A DNA stretch of 64,000 nt from an uncultured Bacilli bacterium (GTDB lineage: Bacteria; Bacillota_I; Bacilli_A; RF39; UBA660). The notes under the pieces are model-generated. The model did no database searches. It saw only the letters and a list, made by a program, of their open reading frames with translations, and was not told where the DNA came from. Position 1 is the stretch's first letter; each line of letters starts with the position of its first letter. Positions 48,704 to 57,432 of this stretch are shown in pieces. The stretch is from contig CALVUX010000001.1 of assembly GCA_944363715.1 (NCBI GenBank), positions 33,672 through 97,671 on the forward strand. Direction: 5' to 3'. Both the position numbers and the translations under genes were made by a program.

Positions 48704-49602
48704 AATCCTTCTTTTTCATGCAATAAATTAAGTGAATAATCAATAATTTTTTCTTTTCGTAATCTTAACATAGTCTTATAGAATTCTTTTCTTATATCAG
48801 ATATTCCCTCTATTTCATCTATGATTTTATTAATCTTACATAAATCTATTTTATTTCCAATTCTCTTTAATGCTTCATTACAGTCTTTATTTACAAGAGA
48901 GCTTATATAATTAAAATAATTAATTTTCTTATCATTAATTTTTAAAATCGAATTAGGAAAAACATATATTCTTGCTTCTATTTCCTTAGGATCATTCAAT
49001 ATTTTCTTCATTTCTTCATCACTAAGTGCTGGATATAGGCAACTGCCACAATCATATATAGGAGCAATCTCACTAGTTTTGTTTACATCGTCTAATAATA
49101 ATCCCCAATTACCATTATGACGATCAAAATTGCCTAAAAGGGCATCTACAATAAACATATCAAAGTAAAATGATTTTAATATTAAAGGATTAATGTTATT
49201 CTGTTCTTCAATTGCTTCTAAAACACTTGATAATTCTACACCAAATCCATTTTCACTTGATGATATTATAGCGTTTTTTATCTCTGCAAATTTAAATAAT
49301 TTCTTATTATCTGTTTCAAAATCTTTACATAATACACACATTTTATCTTTACCATCTACTGTATATATACCAAGTTTAGTATCTTGGGTATTAAAACCCA
49401 AACATTTAAATATTAAACATCCTATATGTTCAGAAATACATCCATTAGTATAATACTTATTTTTTGTATTTTTATTCTTAAGAGGAGGTGTTTTTAACAT
49501 ATATTTTGTTCCATAATCATCCAAAAGACATATTTTATTACCATTTGTGCCATCATAATATTTAAATTTACTTATTTCATAGTTATTAAAATTATCTAAC
49601 AT
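48700..49602 (-). CDS. HipA/CtkA-like protein kinase (300 residues)
   Basis: A HipA-fold Ser/Thr kinase. YMLKTPPLKN has the ATP-anchoring Lys, and NGCISEHIGCLIFKCLG is the phosphorylation-loop region. FIVDALLGNFDRHNGNWGLL contains the catalytic HRD-equivalent (Asp of NFDRH), and IAPIYDCGSCLYP the metal-binding DxG/DCG. It lacks the N-subdomain-1 of HipA, like Helicobacter CtkA. HipA kinases are toxins that phosphorylate aminoacyl-tRNA synthetases or other targets. The ATG at 49602 follows GGTGAT and overlaps the upstream 95-residue gene by 11 bases, as in toxin-antitoxin pairs. The target is unknown. Confidence 0.78.
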   Translation of the reverse strand: MLDNFNNYEISKFKYYDGTNGNKICLLDDYGTKYMLKTPPLKNKNTKNKYYTNGCISEHIGCLIFKCLGFNTQDTKLGIYTVDGKDKMCVLCKDFETDNKKLFKFAEIKNAIISSSENGFGVELSSVLEAIEEQNNINPLILKSFYFDMFIVDALLGNFDRHNGNWGLLLDDVNKTSEIAPIYDCGSCLYPALSDEEMKKILNDPKEIEARIYVFPNSILKINDKKINYFNYISSLVNKDCNEALKRIGNKIDLCKINKIIDEIEGISDIRKEFYKTMLRLRKEKIIDYSLNLLHEKEGF

Positions 49603-49879
49603 TTTTATCACCACTTTCCTTGCAACTTAATAATAAATATTTTTCTCTTAAATGATTAGCATGTTCTTCACTAATTTGTCCATCCCAGTAAGCACTATTA
49701 ATAGAGCCATATACTTCATCCATTAAACAATCAAGTAAAGTACTATTTTCTTTAATTCCTTTTAACAAAGCATTAATATCATTACCAAGATATTTAGGAA
49801 GATTAACATCATACATATCCTTTTCAAAAACGGTAACAGGAAAAATTCCTTGTCTTGTTCTTATATAACTTTTCTTCAT
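49592..49879 (-). CDS. Small partner of the HipA-like kinase, possible antitoxin (95 residues)
   Basis: No named family recognised. It begins MKKSYIRTRQGIFPVTVFE, a beta-strand-like start. A helical, acidic second half follows (INALLKGIKENSTLLDCLMDEV, QISEEHANHLREKYLLL). It has no helix-turn-helix, so it is not HipB. It is translationally coupled to the kinase by an 11-base overlap. By analogy with HipBST and other split systems it could be the antitoxin or the missing HipA N-subdomain-1. This is inference from position. Confidence 0.6.
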   Translation of the reverse strand: MKKSYIRTRQGIFPVTVFEKDMYDVNLPKYLGNDINALLKGIKENSTLLDCLMDEVYGSINSAYWDGQISEEHANHLREKYLLLSCKESGDKNVR

Positions 49880-49932
49880 TATCTATCAACTCTTTTAATA
49901 TATTATATCAAATATATTATTAATTAACATAG

Positions 49933-51168
49933 CTATTTAATTTTAATTTTACTATTTTTAATATCAACTTGTCTTTTTATAGAGGTAAACAAAACTCCTT
50001 TTAATAAAGGCATTCCTTTATCTTCAATATCTTCTAGAGCCTTAACAAATAAATCTCTCGTAAAATTAATATTTTCACTAAGACAGAACATATTACCTTC
50101 AAGTTTAATTTTATTAAGACTTTTCTCATCTAAATAAACAAATAAACTAGAAAGTTTCTCTACATAACTTAATAATAAAGTATTATTTTTTAAATCAGGA
50201 AGTTCTTTAGCAATTTTTGCAAGATATAAAAGATTATAATTATTAGAATAATATTTATATAAATCAAGTGGAGATTTAAAGTCATTCTTACTTAAGAGTT
50301 TAATATCCCTAATTACTTCTTCTATTACCTTTCTATACATAAAAACATAATAATCATATATATAATGTATATTTTCTCTATTATTAGCGATTTCATAGAT
50401 TAAGCTCTTATTCATTTTTAATATAGAAGAAAACACTATATTATTTAAATTATAGTAAGAGACAAAGTTTACAAATTCTTTAGAATAACTATTACTTAAG
50501 ATATTAACTAAATCTTTATTTGTATAGTCATCTATTCTAAAAGAAGGTAGAGAAATTTTCTTTTTATTTGCCTTACTAGCATTACTACATAATATCCTTT
50601 TATGATTAGTAGTTATATCATGATATTTATAATATAAAGGATGCTTTTTAGTTTCAAGAATATGTAAATAAAGTTTATAATCTTTCTTATTAATATATGT
50701 TTTAGAAGAAACTTCCCGTTCACTTTTAACATCATTATCTATAAGAAGTTGTACTGCTGTTTTTGCACAAAGAAAATCCAAATCATGGTTTATATTTTTA
50801 TCTTCTTCTATTTTATTAATTTTATTTATTATTTCTGTTATCTTATTTTTATATATTCCATTTTTACTATAAAGACTAAGCATTCTTTTAATAGATTTTA
50901 ATGTTACATTATATTTATCTTTAATTTCATCAATACTAATATTATTAACTAAGTCTGTAACAATATTACTTATATTTCTAAGAGTATTAATATAAGCAAT
51001 ACGCTCTATATTTTCATAAAAGCATTTTTGTTTAAGAGTATAATACTTAGTATAAAATATCTTTGTAAATTGTCTTTTTAATTCTAATAATTCTTCTATT
51101 GAACTTGCATTATTCATTGCTATTAAAAGATTATTCTTAACAGTTTCTTCATTTTCAATAGTAATCAT
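49933..51168 (-). CDS. Hypothetical helical protein (411 residues)
   Basis: No family recognised. It is all-helical, Lys/Asn/Ile-rich and soluble. Residues about 65-110 (LVNNISIDEIKDKYNVTLKSIKRMLSLYSK) contain a possible helix-turn-helix of the type "IDEIKDKYNVTLKSIKRML", but the rest shows no known domain. The ATG at 51168 is chosen because AAAGGAGATGG lies just upstream. The earlier codons of the frame have no such site. It follows holA after a strong terminator and so is a separate transcription unit. Confidence 0.62.
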   Translation of the reverse strand: MITIENEETVKNNLLIAMNNASSIEELLELKRQFTKIFYTKYYTLKQKCFYENIERIAYINTLRNISNIVTDLVNNISIDEIKDKYNVTLKSIKRMLSLYSKNGIYKNKITEIINKINKIEEDKNINHDLDFLCAKTAVQLLIDNDVKSEREVSSKTYINKKDYKLYLHILETKKHPLYYKYHDITTNHKRILCSNASKANKKKISLPSFRIDDYTNKDLVNILSNSYSKEFVNFVSYYNLNNIVFSSILKMNKSLIYEIANNRENIHYIYDYYVFMYRKVIEEVIRDIKLLSKNDFKSPLDLYKYYSNNYNLLYLAKIAKELPDLKNNTLLLSYVEKLSSLFVYLDEKSLNKIKLEGNMFCLSENINFTRDLFVKALEDIEDKGMPLLKGVLFTSIKRQVDIKNSKIKIK

Positions 51169-51210
51169 GTTACCATCTCCTTTAAAATGTAGGCTTATTA
51201 TAGCAGAAAA

Positions 51211-51246
51211 GTTTAAAAATATCAAGTATAGTACTACTTGATATTT
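51211..51246 (-). terminator. Terminator of the alaS-holA unit
   Basis: AAATATCAAGTA (51217-51228) pairs perfectly with TACTTGATATTT (51235-51246) and is followed on the minus strand by TTTTTAAAC. It overlaps the holA stop codon. Confidence 0.8.
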
Positions 51247-52163
51247 AATATTAATAAATCTATAACTATATTATTTTCATAGATACCACTTTTTATTTTA
51301 AAGTCAATATCAGCAAGATTTTTAAGTATTTTTCTAATTTCTTTTAAAGTATAATATCTAACTAATTCTAAAGTTTTTTTAACTCTAAAGGGATGTACTT
51401 CTAAAATACTTGCCATATCATTATAAGAAATATTTCTTTTATTTAAGACTTTTACTTGATATAGAAGCCTATATTGACTTTCTAACAGTCCAAAAAGAGC
51501 ATAACTTTCGATATTATAACTAAGTAGTTCATTATAGATATTAACTGCTTTCTTCTTATCTTTTAAAGCTATTTCACGAACTAAATCAAAAGCAAGACTA
51601 TCTTGTTTATTTAAAGGTTTAACTAATAACTCTAAAGCATCTTTATAAGTAATCTTTTTAGTATTAATGAAAGCTAAAGCTAACTTTTTAGTCTCACTTA
51701 TTAATCTTTCTAAATCTTCACTATAATACTCTTCTAAAAGATTTATAACTCTATATTCTACATCATAGCCTTTTAATATATCTTTAACTAATGCCTTAGT
51801 ATCAGTACTTATATTAACTAAAGAAAGTTTATTAATAACTTCTTTAATACTTTTTTTCCTCGCATCTATATTAGTAGTTACAAGTATTAATAAAACATCA
51901 CTATTAGGATTATCTAAGTATTTATATAGTATTTTTAAGTTCTTTTCATCTAAATTGTTATTAGATAAGTTTTTACCTATTATTACTTTATTAGGAGTTA
52001 GAAAAGAGATAGTATCAGCATCTTCTATTAAAGAAGTAATACTATCTTCTTCTAAATCATAAGTAGTAACACTAGAAGAATCAAAGTCTTTTTCTTTAAT
52101 TAATTCTTCTATTTTCTTATCTATAAGACTTATAGCATTACTCTTAATTAAATAATTATTCAT
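51234..52163 (-). CDS. holA: DNA polymerase III, delta subunit
   Basis: A clamp-loader subunit that opens the beta sliding clamp. It has 309 residues. The N-terminal RecA-like domain starts NNYLIKSNAISLIDKKIEELI and includes ISFLTPNKVIIGKNL and LLILVTTNIDARKKS. The C-terminal collar is helical: DALELLVKPLNKQDSLAFDLVREIALKDKKKAVNIYNELL, LFGLLESQYRLLYQV and MASILEVHPFRVKKTLEL, all typical of HolA/YqeN. It overlaps the alaS stop by 8 bases and so is co-translated with alaS. It ends in a strong terminator. Confidence 0.9.
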   Translation of the reverse strand: MNNYLIKSNAISLIDKKIEELIKEKDFDSSSVTTYDLEEDSITSLIEDADTISFLTPNKVIIGKNLSNNNLDEKNLKILYKYLDNPNSDVLLILVTTNIDARKKSIKEVINKLSLVNISTDTKALVKDILKGYDVEYRVINLLEEYYSEDLERLISETKKLALAFINTKKITYKDALELLVKPLNKQDSLAFDLVREIALKDKKKAVNIYNELLSYNIESYALFGLLESQYRLLYQVKVLNKRNISYNDMASILEVHPFRVKKTLELVRYYTLKEIRKILKNLADIDFKIKSGIYENNIVIDLLILNIK

Positions 52164-54846
52164 TAATTAAATCCTCTAAAGCTTGTTTTATATCTTTTAA
52201 ATGACACTTATCTTTAATACCACCTTGAGCGAAAGTAGGACTTCCTCCTCCATTACCATCAAATGCTGTTGTTATATTTTTAATAACATATCCAGCATTT
52301 ACAGAAGGTATAGAACTACGACAAATAAAGTTTACACTATTATCTTCTTTAATATTTGCTAAGAATACTACTACTTCATCAAATTTATTACATAAATCAT
52401 CTGCCATCGCTTTAACTAAGAACATCTCAATATTATCAAGTTCTAAATATAATAGTTTTTTACCATTAATATCTTTAACTCTAGTAAGGTAAGCATCTAA
52501 GCTTGATAAAGTTAACTTCTCTACTTCACTATTATATGTTTTCTCTAAAGCTTTAACTTCACTTTGAATATATGAAAGTTCATTTTGATTATAGATAATA
52601 TCTTTATATGAAGTTGGAGCGCTATTATCTATTTCAACATCAAAATCTAAGTTAATGTTCTGTCTTTTGGCAAGAGCAAGTATCTCTTTAGCTTTTATTA
52701 ATAGTTTTACCATCTCATCATTATAAGGTTTAATTACTTCAAATAAGGTGTTTTCTAATCTACTACCTGTAACTGCTTCAATTCTATAAGTATTACTTCC
52801 TTTAGATTCAAAATTAAATATTGCAAATTTACCTATATCTTTAGTATTAGCGATATGAGTACCACCACATAATTCTATAGATTTATCTATTTTAACAACT
52901 CTAACAGTCTCACCATATTTTTCTCCAAATAAAGCCATTGCTCCTAATTCTTTCGCTTTATCTATTGGCATAGTCTCAGTAGAAGTTATAATATTTTTAC
53001 TTATCATTTTATTAACAAAGTCTTCTGTCTTAACAATTTCTTCATCACTAATTTTTGATGGACAAGTAAAATCAAATCTAAGTTTCTCTTCATCAACATA
53101 ACTACCAGCTTGTCTAATATTTTTATCAACTACTTGCTGTAGAGCATATTGTAAGATATGAACACTTGAATGGTTCGCTTCAATCTCTTTTCTTCTAGGT
53201 TTATCAATAATTACTTCTACTTCATCATTAACATGAATTATACCATCAAGTAACTTAATCTTATGAATATGTTGTCCATTAGGACCTTTAAAGACATCAA
53301 CAACTCTTGCCTTAAAGTTTTTACCTACAATCATACCTGTATCACTAACTTGACCACCAGACTCTGAATAGAAACAAGTTCTTTTTAAAATGATATAACC
53401 AGAATGGTCAAGAGATTTCTCTAGTTTATCTTTACTTACTATTGCAAGAACACTACTCTTTAAACGATATAGTCCATAAACAAAAGTTGAAGGTTTAGTA
53501 AAGTCCATTAAGACTTTCTTTTGACTAGCCATAGCAGTCTTACTACGAGAGTTCTTTTTAGCTTGTTCCTTTTGTTTATTCATATAATCATTAAATTCTT
53601 CTTTATTAACAGTATAACCAGACTCACTGGCAATCTCTTCTGTAAGTTCTATTGGAAAACCAAATGTATCATAAAGCCTAAAAGCATCATAACCACTAAT
53701 TACTTTATCATTATCATCACTCATTATTTCTTTTAAGCGACGTTCTCCATCTTCTAGAGTATTAAAGAATAATTTCTCTTCATCAAGTATATAAACGGCT
53801 ACCTCTCCAGAATTCTTCTTTAATTCAGGATATGCTTCTCCCATAACATTAACAATAGTAGGAACTAGTTTATAAAGGAATGGTTCCTTAAATCCTAAGG
53901 TTCTTCCAAATCTAACACTACGTCTTACTAAACGTCTTAAAACATAGTCACGTCCTGTATTACCAAAACTTGCCCCATCACTAATTGCAAAGGTAACTGC
54001 CTTCATATGATCTGCTATTACTTTAAAAGCAACCTCTCCATTATATAAAACTCCACTTAACTCCTCTATTTTATCTATTATAGGTTTAAATAAATCAGTC
54101 TCAAAGTTAGAATCAACTCCTTGGAATATACAAGCCCATCTTTCTAACCCTGCACCTGTATCGATATTTTTATGAGGAAGTTCTTCGTATTTTTCTCTTT
54201 TAACCCCAGGTTTAGAGTTATATTGACTAAAGACATTATTCCAAATTTCTACATAACGATCTTGATCTTCATCATGAATAAATTTCTCCCAAGCATTGTT
54301 TTCAGAATCTAACTTTTCACCTTGATCAAAGAATATCTCACTATCAGGACCACATGGACCTTCCCCTATCTCCCAGAAATTACCTTCTAGTTTTATAATA
54401 TGATCTTCATCCATTCCTACTTCTATCCATTTATTATAAGCAGCAGAGTCATTTGTATAGATTGTTACATAAAGCTTTTCTTTAGGAATATCAAACCAAT
54501 CTTTACTTGTTAATAGTTCATAAGCAAATTCTATCGCTTCATCTTTAAAGTAATCTCCAATAGAAAAATTACCCATCATCTCAAAGAAAGTATGATGTCT
54601 TTTAGTAACTCCTACATTTTCTATATCATTAGTCCTAATACATTTTTGAATATTAACAATTCTACGTGACTCAGGTGTAACAGTTCCATCAAAGTATTTT
54701 TTTAATGGTGTAACACCTGCATTAATCCAAAGTAGTGAATCATCATTAATAGGGATTAAGGGAGCAGATTTAACATATTTATGTCCATGTTCTTCAAAGT
54801 ATTTAATCCACATCTTTCTAATTTCATTACTAGTCATATATCTCAT
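52156..54846 (-). CDS. alaS: Alanine--tRNA ligase
   Basis: A class II synthetase that charges tRNA-Ala. It has 896 residues. The catalytic core has KSAPLIPINDDSLLWINAGVTPLK, then HHTFFEMMGNFSIGDYFK (motif 2). The editing domain has the zinc-binding NHSSVHILQYAL and CGGTHI that clear Ser- and Gly-tRNA-Ala. The C-Ala/DHHA1 domain ends GGGSPTFAQGGIKD. The ATG at 54846 follows AAGGAGAG, and the earlier in-frame ATG at 54879 has no site. It is the third gene of a unit with two P-loop kinases, preceded by a T-box-like leader. In B. subtilis alaS is likewise next to an AI-2E permease gene (yrrI). Confidence 0.96.
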   Translation of the reverse strand: MRYMTSNEIRKMWIKYFEEHGHKYVKSAPLIPINDDSLLWINAGVTPLKKYFDGTVTPESRRIVNIQKCIRTNDIENVGVTKRHHTFFEMMGNFSIGDYFKDEAIEFAYELLTSKDWFDIPKEKLYVTIYTNDSAAYNKWIEVGMDEDHIIKLEGNFWEIGEGPCGPDSEIFFDQGEKLDSENNAWEKFIHDEDQDRYVEIWNNVFSQYNSKPGVKREKYEELPHKNIDTGAGLERWACIFQGVDSNFETDLFKPIIDKIEELSGVLYNGEVAFKVIADHMKAVTFAISDGASFGNTGRDYVLRRLVRRSVRFGRTLGFKEPFLYKLVPTIVNVMGEAYPELKKNSGEVAVYILDEEKLFFNTLEDGERRLKEIMSDDNDKVISGYDAFRLYDTFGFPIELTEEIASESGYTVNKEEFNDYMNKQKEQAKKNSRSKTAMASQKKVLMDFTKPSTFVYGLYRLKSSVLAIVSKDKLEKSLDHSGYIILKRTCFYSESGGQVSDTGMIVGKNFKARVVDVFKGPNGQHIHKIKLLDGIIHVNDEVEVIIDKPRRKEIEANHSSVHILQYALQQVVDKNIRQAGSYVDEEKLRFDFTCPSKISDEEIVKTEDFVNKMISKNIITSTETMPIDKAKELGAMALFGEKYGETVRVVKIDKSIELCGGTHIANTKDIGKFAIFNFESKGSNTYRIEAVTGSRLENTLFEVIKPYNDEMVKLLIKAKEILALAKRQNINLDFDVEIDNSAPTSYKDIIYNQNELSYIQSEVKALEKTYNSEVEKLTLSSLDAYLTRVKDINGKKLLYLELDNIEMFLVKAMADDLCNKFDEVVVFLANIKEDNSVNFICRSSIPSVNAGYVIKNITTAFDGNGGGSPTFAQGGIKDKCHLKDIKQALEDLINE

Positions 54847-54847
54847 A

Positions 54848-55405
54848 TTACTTCTCTCCTTCTTGTTCAATACTTTCAAGTATCTCTTCTAATCTTTTAT
54901 AAAAAGCATTCAAATCTCCATTATTTAAGATATAATAATCTGCAAAAGCGATAGGACCACCTTTAGCAGAGTTTTCAATCTCGGCAACATCTCTTTTAAT
55001 AATATCTTCATGGTCAAAAGGTCTATCTGGTCTTGACTCGACTCTATTATATCTAATTTTCTTATCTGTGCAAACACAAATAAGCTTTAAATCTTTAAAT
55101 TTATCCTTAAGAATTAAATATTCATCCCAAGAATATAACCCATCTAAAACAGTGTTACCTTTGCTATAGGCTTCTTCTATCTTAGGCAAAAGAATCTTTG
55201 CAACTACTCCCATGCCATGTTCTTTACGAAGATTTTCTCTAAATTCTTTTTGACTATCAGGAGTAATTTCAATTCCTGCTTCTTTCATCTTATCATAAAT
55301 TACTCCTCCAAAATATATCTTTTTATAACCTTGGTCTTCTAAGTATGTTGTTGCAACACTTTTACCACTTCCACTCATACCAACTATAGCGATTAATTTT
55401 TTCAT
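54848..55405 (-). CDS. P-loop nucleotide-kinase-like protein (dephospho-CoA kinase-like fold, 185 residues)
   Basis: The P-loop GMSGSGKSVA is at about 9-18. IYFGGVIYDKMKEAGI, FRENLRKEHGMGVVAKILLPKI and VLDGLYSWDEY follow. A lid-type Arg cluster, RPDRPFDHEDIIKRDVAEI, comes next. The order of blocks resembles the archaeal UPF0200 type of kinase rather than classic CoaE. The substrate is unknown. It overlaps the upstream kinase-like gene by 4 bases and lies 1 base before alaS. Two kinases ahead of alaS is not a linkage I know. Confidence 0.7.
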   Translation of the reverse strand: MKKLIAIVGMSGSGKSVATTYLEDQGYKKIYFGGVIYDKMKEAGIEITPDSQKEFRENLRKEHGMGVVAKILLPKIEEAYSKGNTVLDGLYSWDEYLILKDKFKDLKLICVCTDKKIRYNRVESRPDRPFDHEDIIKRDVAEIENSAKGGPIAFADYYILNNGDLNAFYKRLEEILESIEQEGEK

Positions 55406-55950
55406 AAATACTCGACCCCACTTTCTATATCCATAATCTTATCTGCTTCCTTATACAACTCTTCCTTAGTAGTATTTCTTACTACATAATCATAATCTTT
55501 ATAATTTTCCATATCAGTCTCTGTAATATGTTCTTTTTCTTTAAGAGTTAATTTATTATCATAATTTTCTCTTATAACATGAATTATTTTTATTTCAGGG
55601 AATCTTTCTTTTAATAGATTAAACTCACTAACAAGTCTTCCATCAGTAATTATAAAGACATCAAAGTAATGTTTTAATATATCTATATCTTCGCATAATC
55701 TATCTACTAAGAATGTTTCTTTATGTAAAGTATTTCTAATTACTTCAATTCCCATCTCTTGTAAAAACTCTCTTGGCTTTTCTCTCATATCACCATTCCA
55801 ACTAAAATAGTTTTTAGCATACTCATATAAAGGTGTCGTTATATGAAGAATACAGGCACTATCTCCTTTAAAATCATATCTAGTCTTCATATAACTACCA
55901 AGCAAATCTTTACCACAACCGGCTTTACCCGCTAACAAAAATATCTTCAT
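55402..55950 (-). CDS. Deoxynucleoside-monophosphate-kinase-like P-loop protein (182 residues)
   Basis: The P-loop AGKAGCGKDLLGSYM is at about 7-21. HITTPLYEYAKNYFSWNGDMREKPREFLQEMG, DVFIITDGRLVSEFNLL and KIIHVIRENYD follow in the order seen in dNMP kinases and related cytosolic kinases. KEKEHITETDMENY is near the C terminus (HxSE-like). The role is uncertain: it could phosphorylate a nucleotide or cofactor. It is the first gene after the T-box-like leader and is coupled to the second kinase by a 4-base overlap. The start ATG at 55950 has a ribosome binding site AGGAG. Confidence 0.72.
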   Translation of the reverse strand: MKIFLLAGKAGCGKDLLGSYMKTRYDFKGDSACILHITTPLYEYAKNYFSWNGDMREKPREFLQEMGIEVIRNTLHKETFLVDRLCEDIDILKHYFDVFIITDGRLVSEFNLLKERFPEIKIIHVIRENYDNKLTLKEKEHITETDMENYKDYDYVVRNTTKEELYKEADKIMDIESGVEYL

Positions 55951-55974
55951 CTAAACCAACTCCTAAAATTACAT

Positions 55975-56106
55975 AAAAAAGACCACTGTAGGAGTGTATA
56001 ATACACGTTACCATCCTACTTTGGTCTTAATTTTGATAAAGGTCTCCCTACAAAACTCTAGAACTAGCTTTCCAAAAGAATCTTAGTTAATTTCCACCTA
56101 CCATTA
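55975..56106 (-). promoter_or_regulatory. T-box-like leader upstream of the kinase-kinase-alaS-holA unit
   Basis: The minus strand has the antiterminator-like block AGTAGGATGGTAACGTG (T-box consensus AGGGTGGNACCGCG). It overlaps a strong terminator: AAGACCA...TGGTCTT with GTAGGA/TCCTAC, 55979-56028, then TTTTTT at 55975-55980. The bulge UGGU would pair with tRNA 3' ACCA. An upstream hairpin (AACTA...TAGTT, about 56062-56090) contains GCT, a possible Ala specifier. Stem I looks short and may begin within the permease 3' end. A T-box for alaS is known in Bacillus. Confidence 0.6.
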
Positions 56107-57309
56107 ACTCTCTTCTATAAGACTTTCTTTTGTACTCTTTTCCTTCACAGTTTTCTTATTATTCTCTTGATAATTATTAAACGCTTCACCTATACTAGAA
56201 CGCTCCATAGTAAACTCAAAAATTATCTTAATAGTAGCGATAACAGGTGTTGCAACTATCATTCCTATCATACCAAAGAAATAGTTAAAAAGCAATAGTC
56301 CAAGCATAATTGTAACAGGGTGAAGTTTCATAGTCTTACCCATAATTAATGGTTGATAGAAGTTATTTTCAAGTAATTGACACACAAGTACTGATATTAA
56401 ACAAAATACTCCTACCATAGGATTAATTGTAAAGCCAACTATAACTGCAGGAGCTCCTCCAATCCATGGTCCAATATAAGGTATTACATCGGTAATAGCA
56501 CAGAACAAAGCGAAAAGGAATGGAGCACTTAAACCTGCTAAACTAAAGCCAATTGACTGTGTAATAAAGACAAGTACCATAATTAAAAGTACTCCACCAA
56601 CATAGCTTCTAAGTTTACCATTAATACGGCCCATTAAGTCTTTAGCACTGTTTTGCCAATCTCTTGGAATAATACTAAGTAGATGCCCTTGAAAGTTACG
56701 AAATGATGATAATAAGTAAAAACCAATCATAATTCCTAAAACAATGTTGGTAGCAACACTAACTACCCCACTACCAAAATTCCAAATAGCATTAGGAAGA
56801 GCACTAGCAAGGTTAGTTCCTACACTTTCAATCTTATCAAGTATAGAATCTTTATAACTTTCAATCTGTTTACTATCCCCTAGACTTTCTAACATATCAC
56901 TAGCAAAATCTTGAGCATTATCTACAAGTTCTGGAACTACTGATACTATATCAGAAACTCCACTTGAAAATGTTGGAACAGTAAATGCTAATAGTAAAAT
57001 AATTCCTCCAAAGACAATTAGATATGTAAGAATACAAGCAACAACTCTTGGCATTTTAGTAGCTAATTTAGTAGCAAGTGGATCAAGTAACCAGGCAATA
57101 ACAAAACCTATAAATACAGGAGATATTATTGATAAAATAGTTCCAATAATACCTAAGATATTCCATTCTTTAATTAAGTATGTAGCTAATAATATAGCAA
57201 GTATTATAACTAAAGCAAGAACAAATTTTAATAAGTTATTAGAAGTATAAAAAAATCTATTAATAGCTTTATAATCTAATTCATCACTTCTATTATTTTT
57301 GCGAAACAT
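56104..57309 (-). CDS. AI-2E family transporter (YrrI-like permease, 401 residues)
   Basis: A polytopic membrane protein with about eight hydrophobic helices. The first two are LLKFVLALVIILAILLATYL and IIGTILSIISPVFIGFVIAWLL. A large extracytoplasmic loop at about 115-180 follows (SGVSDIVSVVPELVDNAQDF). The family core is FALFCAITDVIPYIGPWIGGAPAVIVGF and QPLIMGKTMKLHPVTIMLGLLLFNYFFGMIGM. The family contains TqsA and sodium/proton antiporters, and the substrate is unknown. The neighbouring alaS supports orthology to B. subtilis yrrI. The promoter is TTTACT-17-TAGAAT upstream of the ATG at 57309. Confidence 0.87.
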   Translation of the reverse strand: MFRKNNRSDELDYKAINRFFYTSNNLLKFVLALVIILAILLATYLIKEWNILGIIGTILSIISPVFIGFVIAWLLDPLATKLATKMPRVVACILTYLIVFGGIILLLAFTVPTFSSGVSDIVSVVPELVDNAQDFASDMLESLGDSKQIESYKDSILDKIESVGTNLASALPNAIWNFGSGVVSVATNIVLGIMIGFYLLSSFRNFQGHLLSIIPRDWQNSAKDLMGRINGKLRSYVGGVLLIMVLVFITQSIGFSLAGLSAPFLFALFCAITDVIPYIGPWIGGAPAVIVGFTINPMVGVFCLISVLVCQLLENNFYQPLIMGKTMKLHPVTIMLGLLLFNYFFGMIGMIVATPVIATIKIIFEFTMERSSIGEAFNNYQENNKKTVKEKSTKESLIEES

Positions 57310-57432
57310 ATAATTCCTCCATCTATATGAAGTATTCTATCACAAACATCATTAAGAGTAAATAACCTATACTTAGTATAACCAAAAGTAAAAGTTATAA
57401 ACATAAGAGGAGTATCTTAATATTTATAACTA

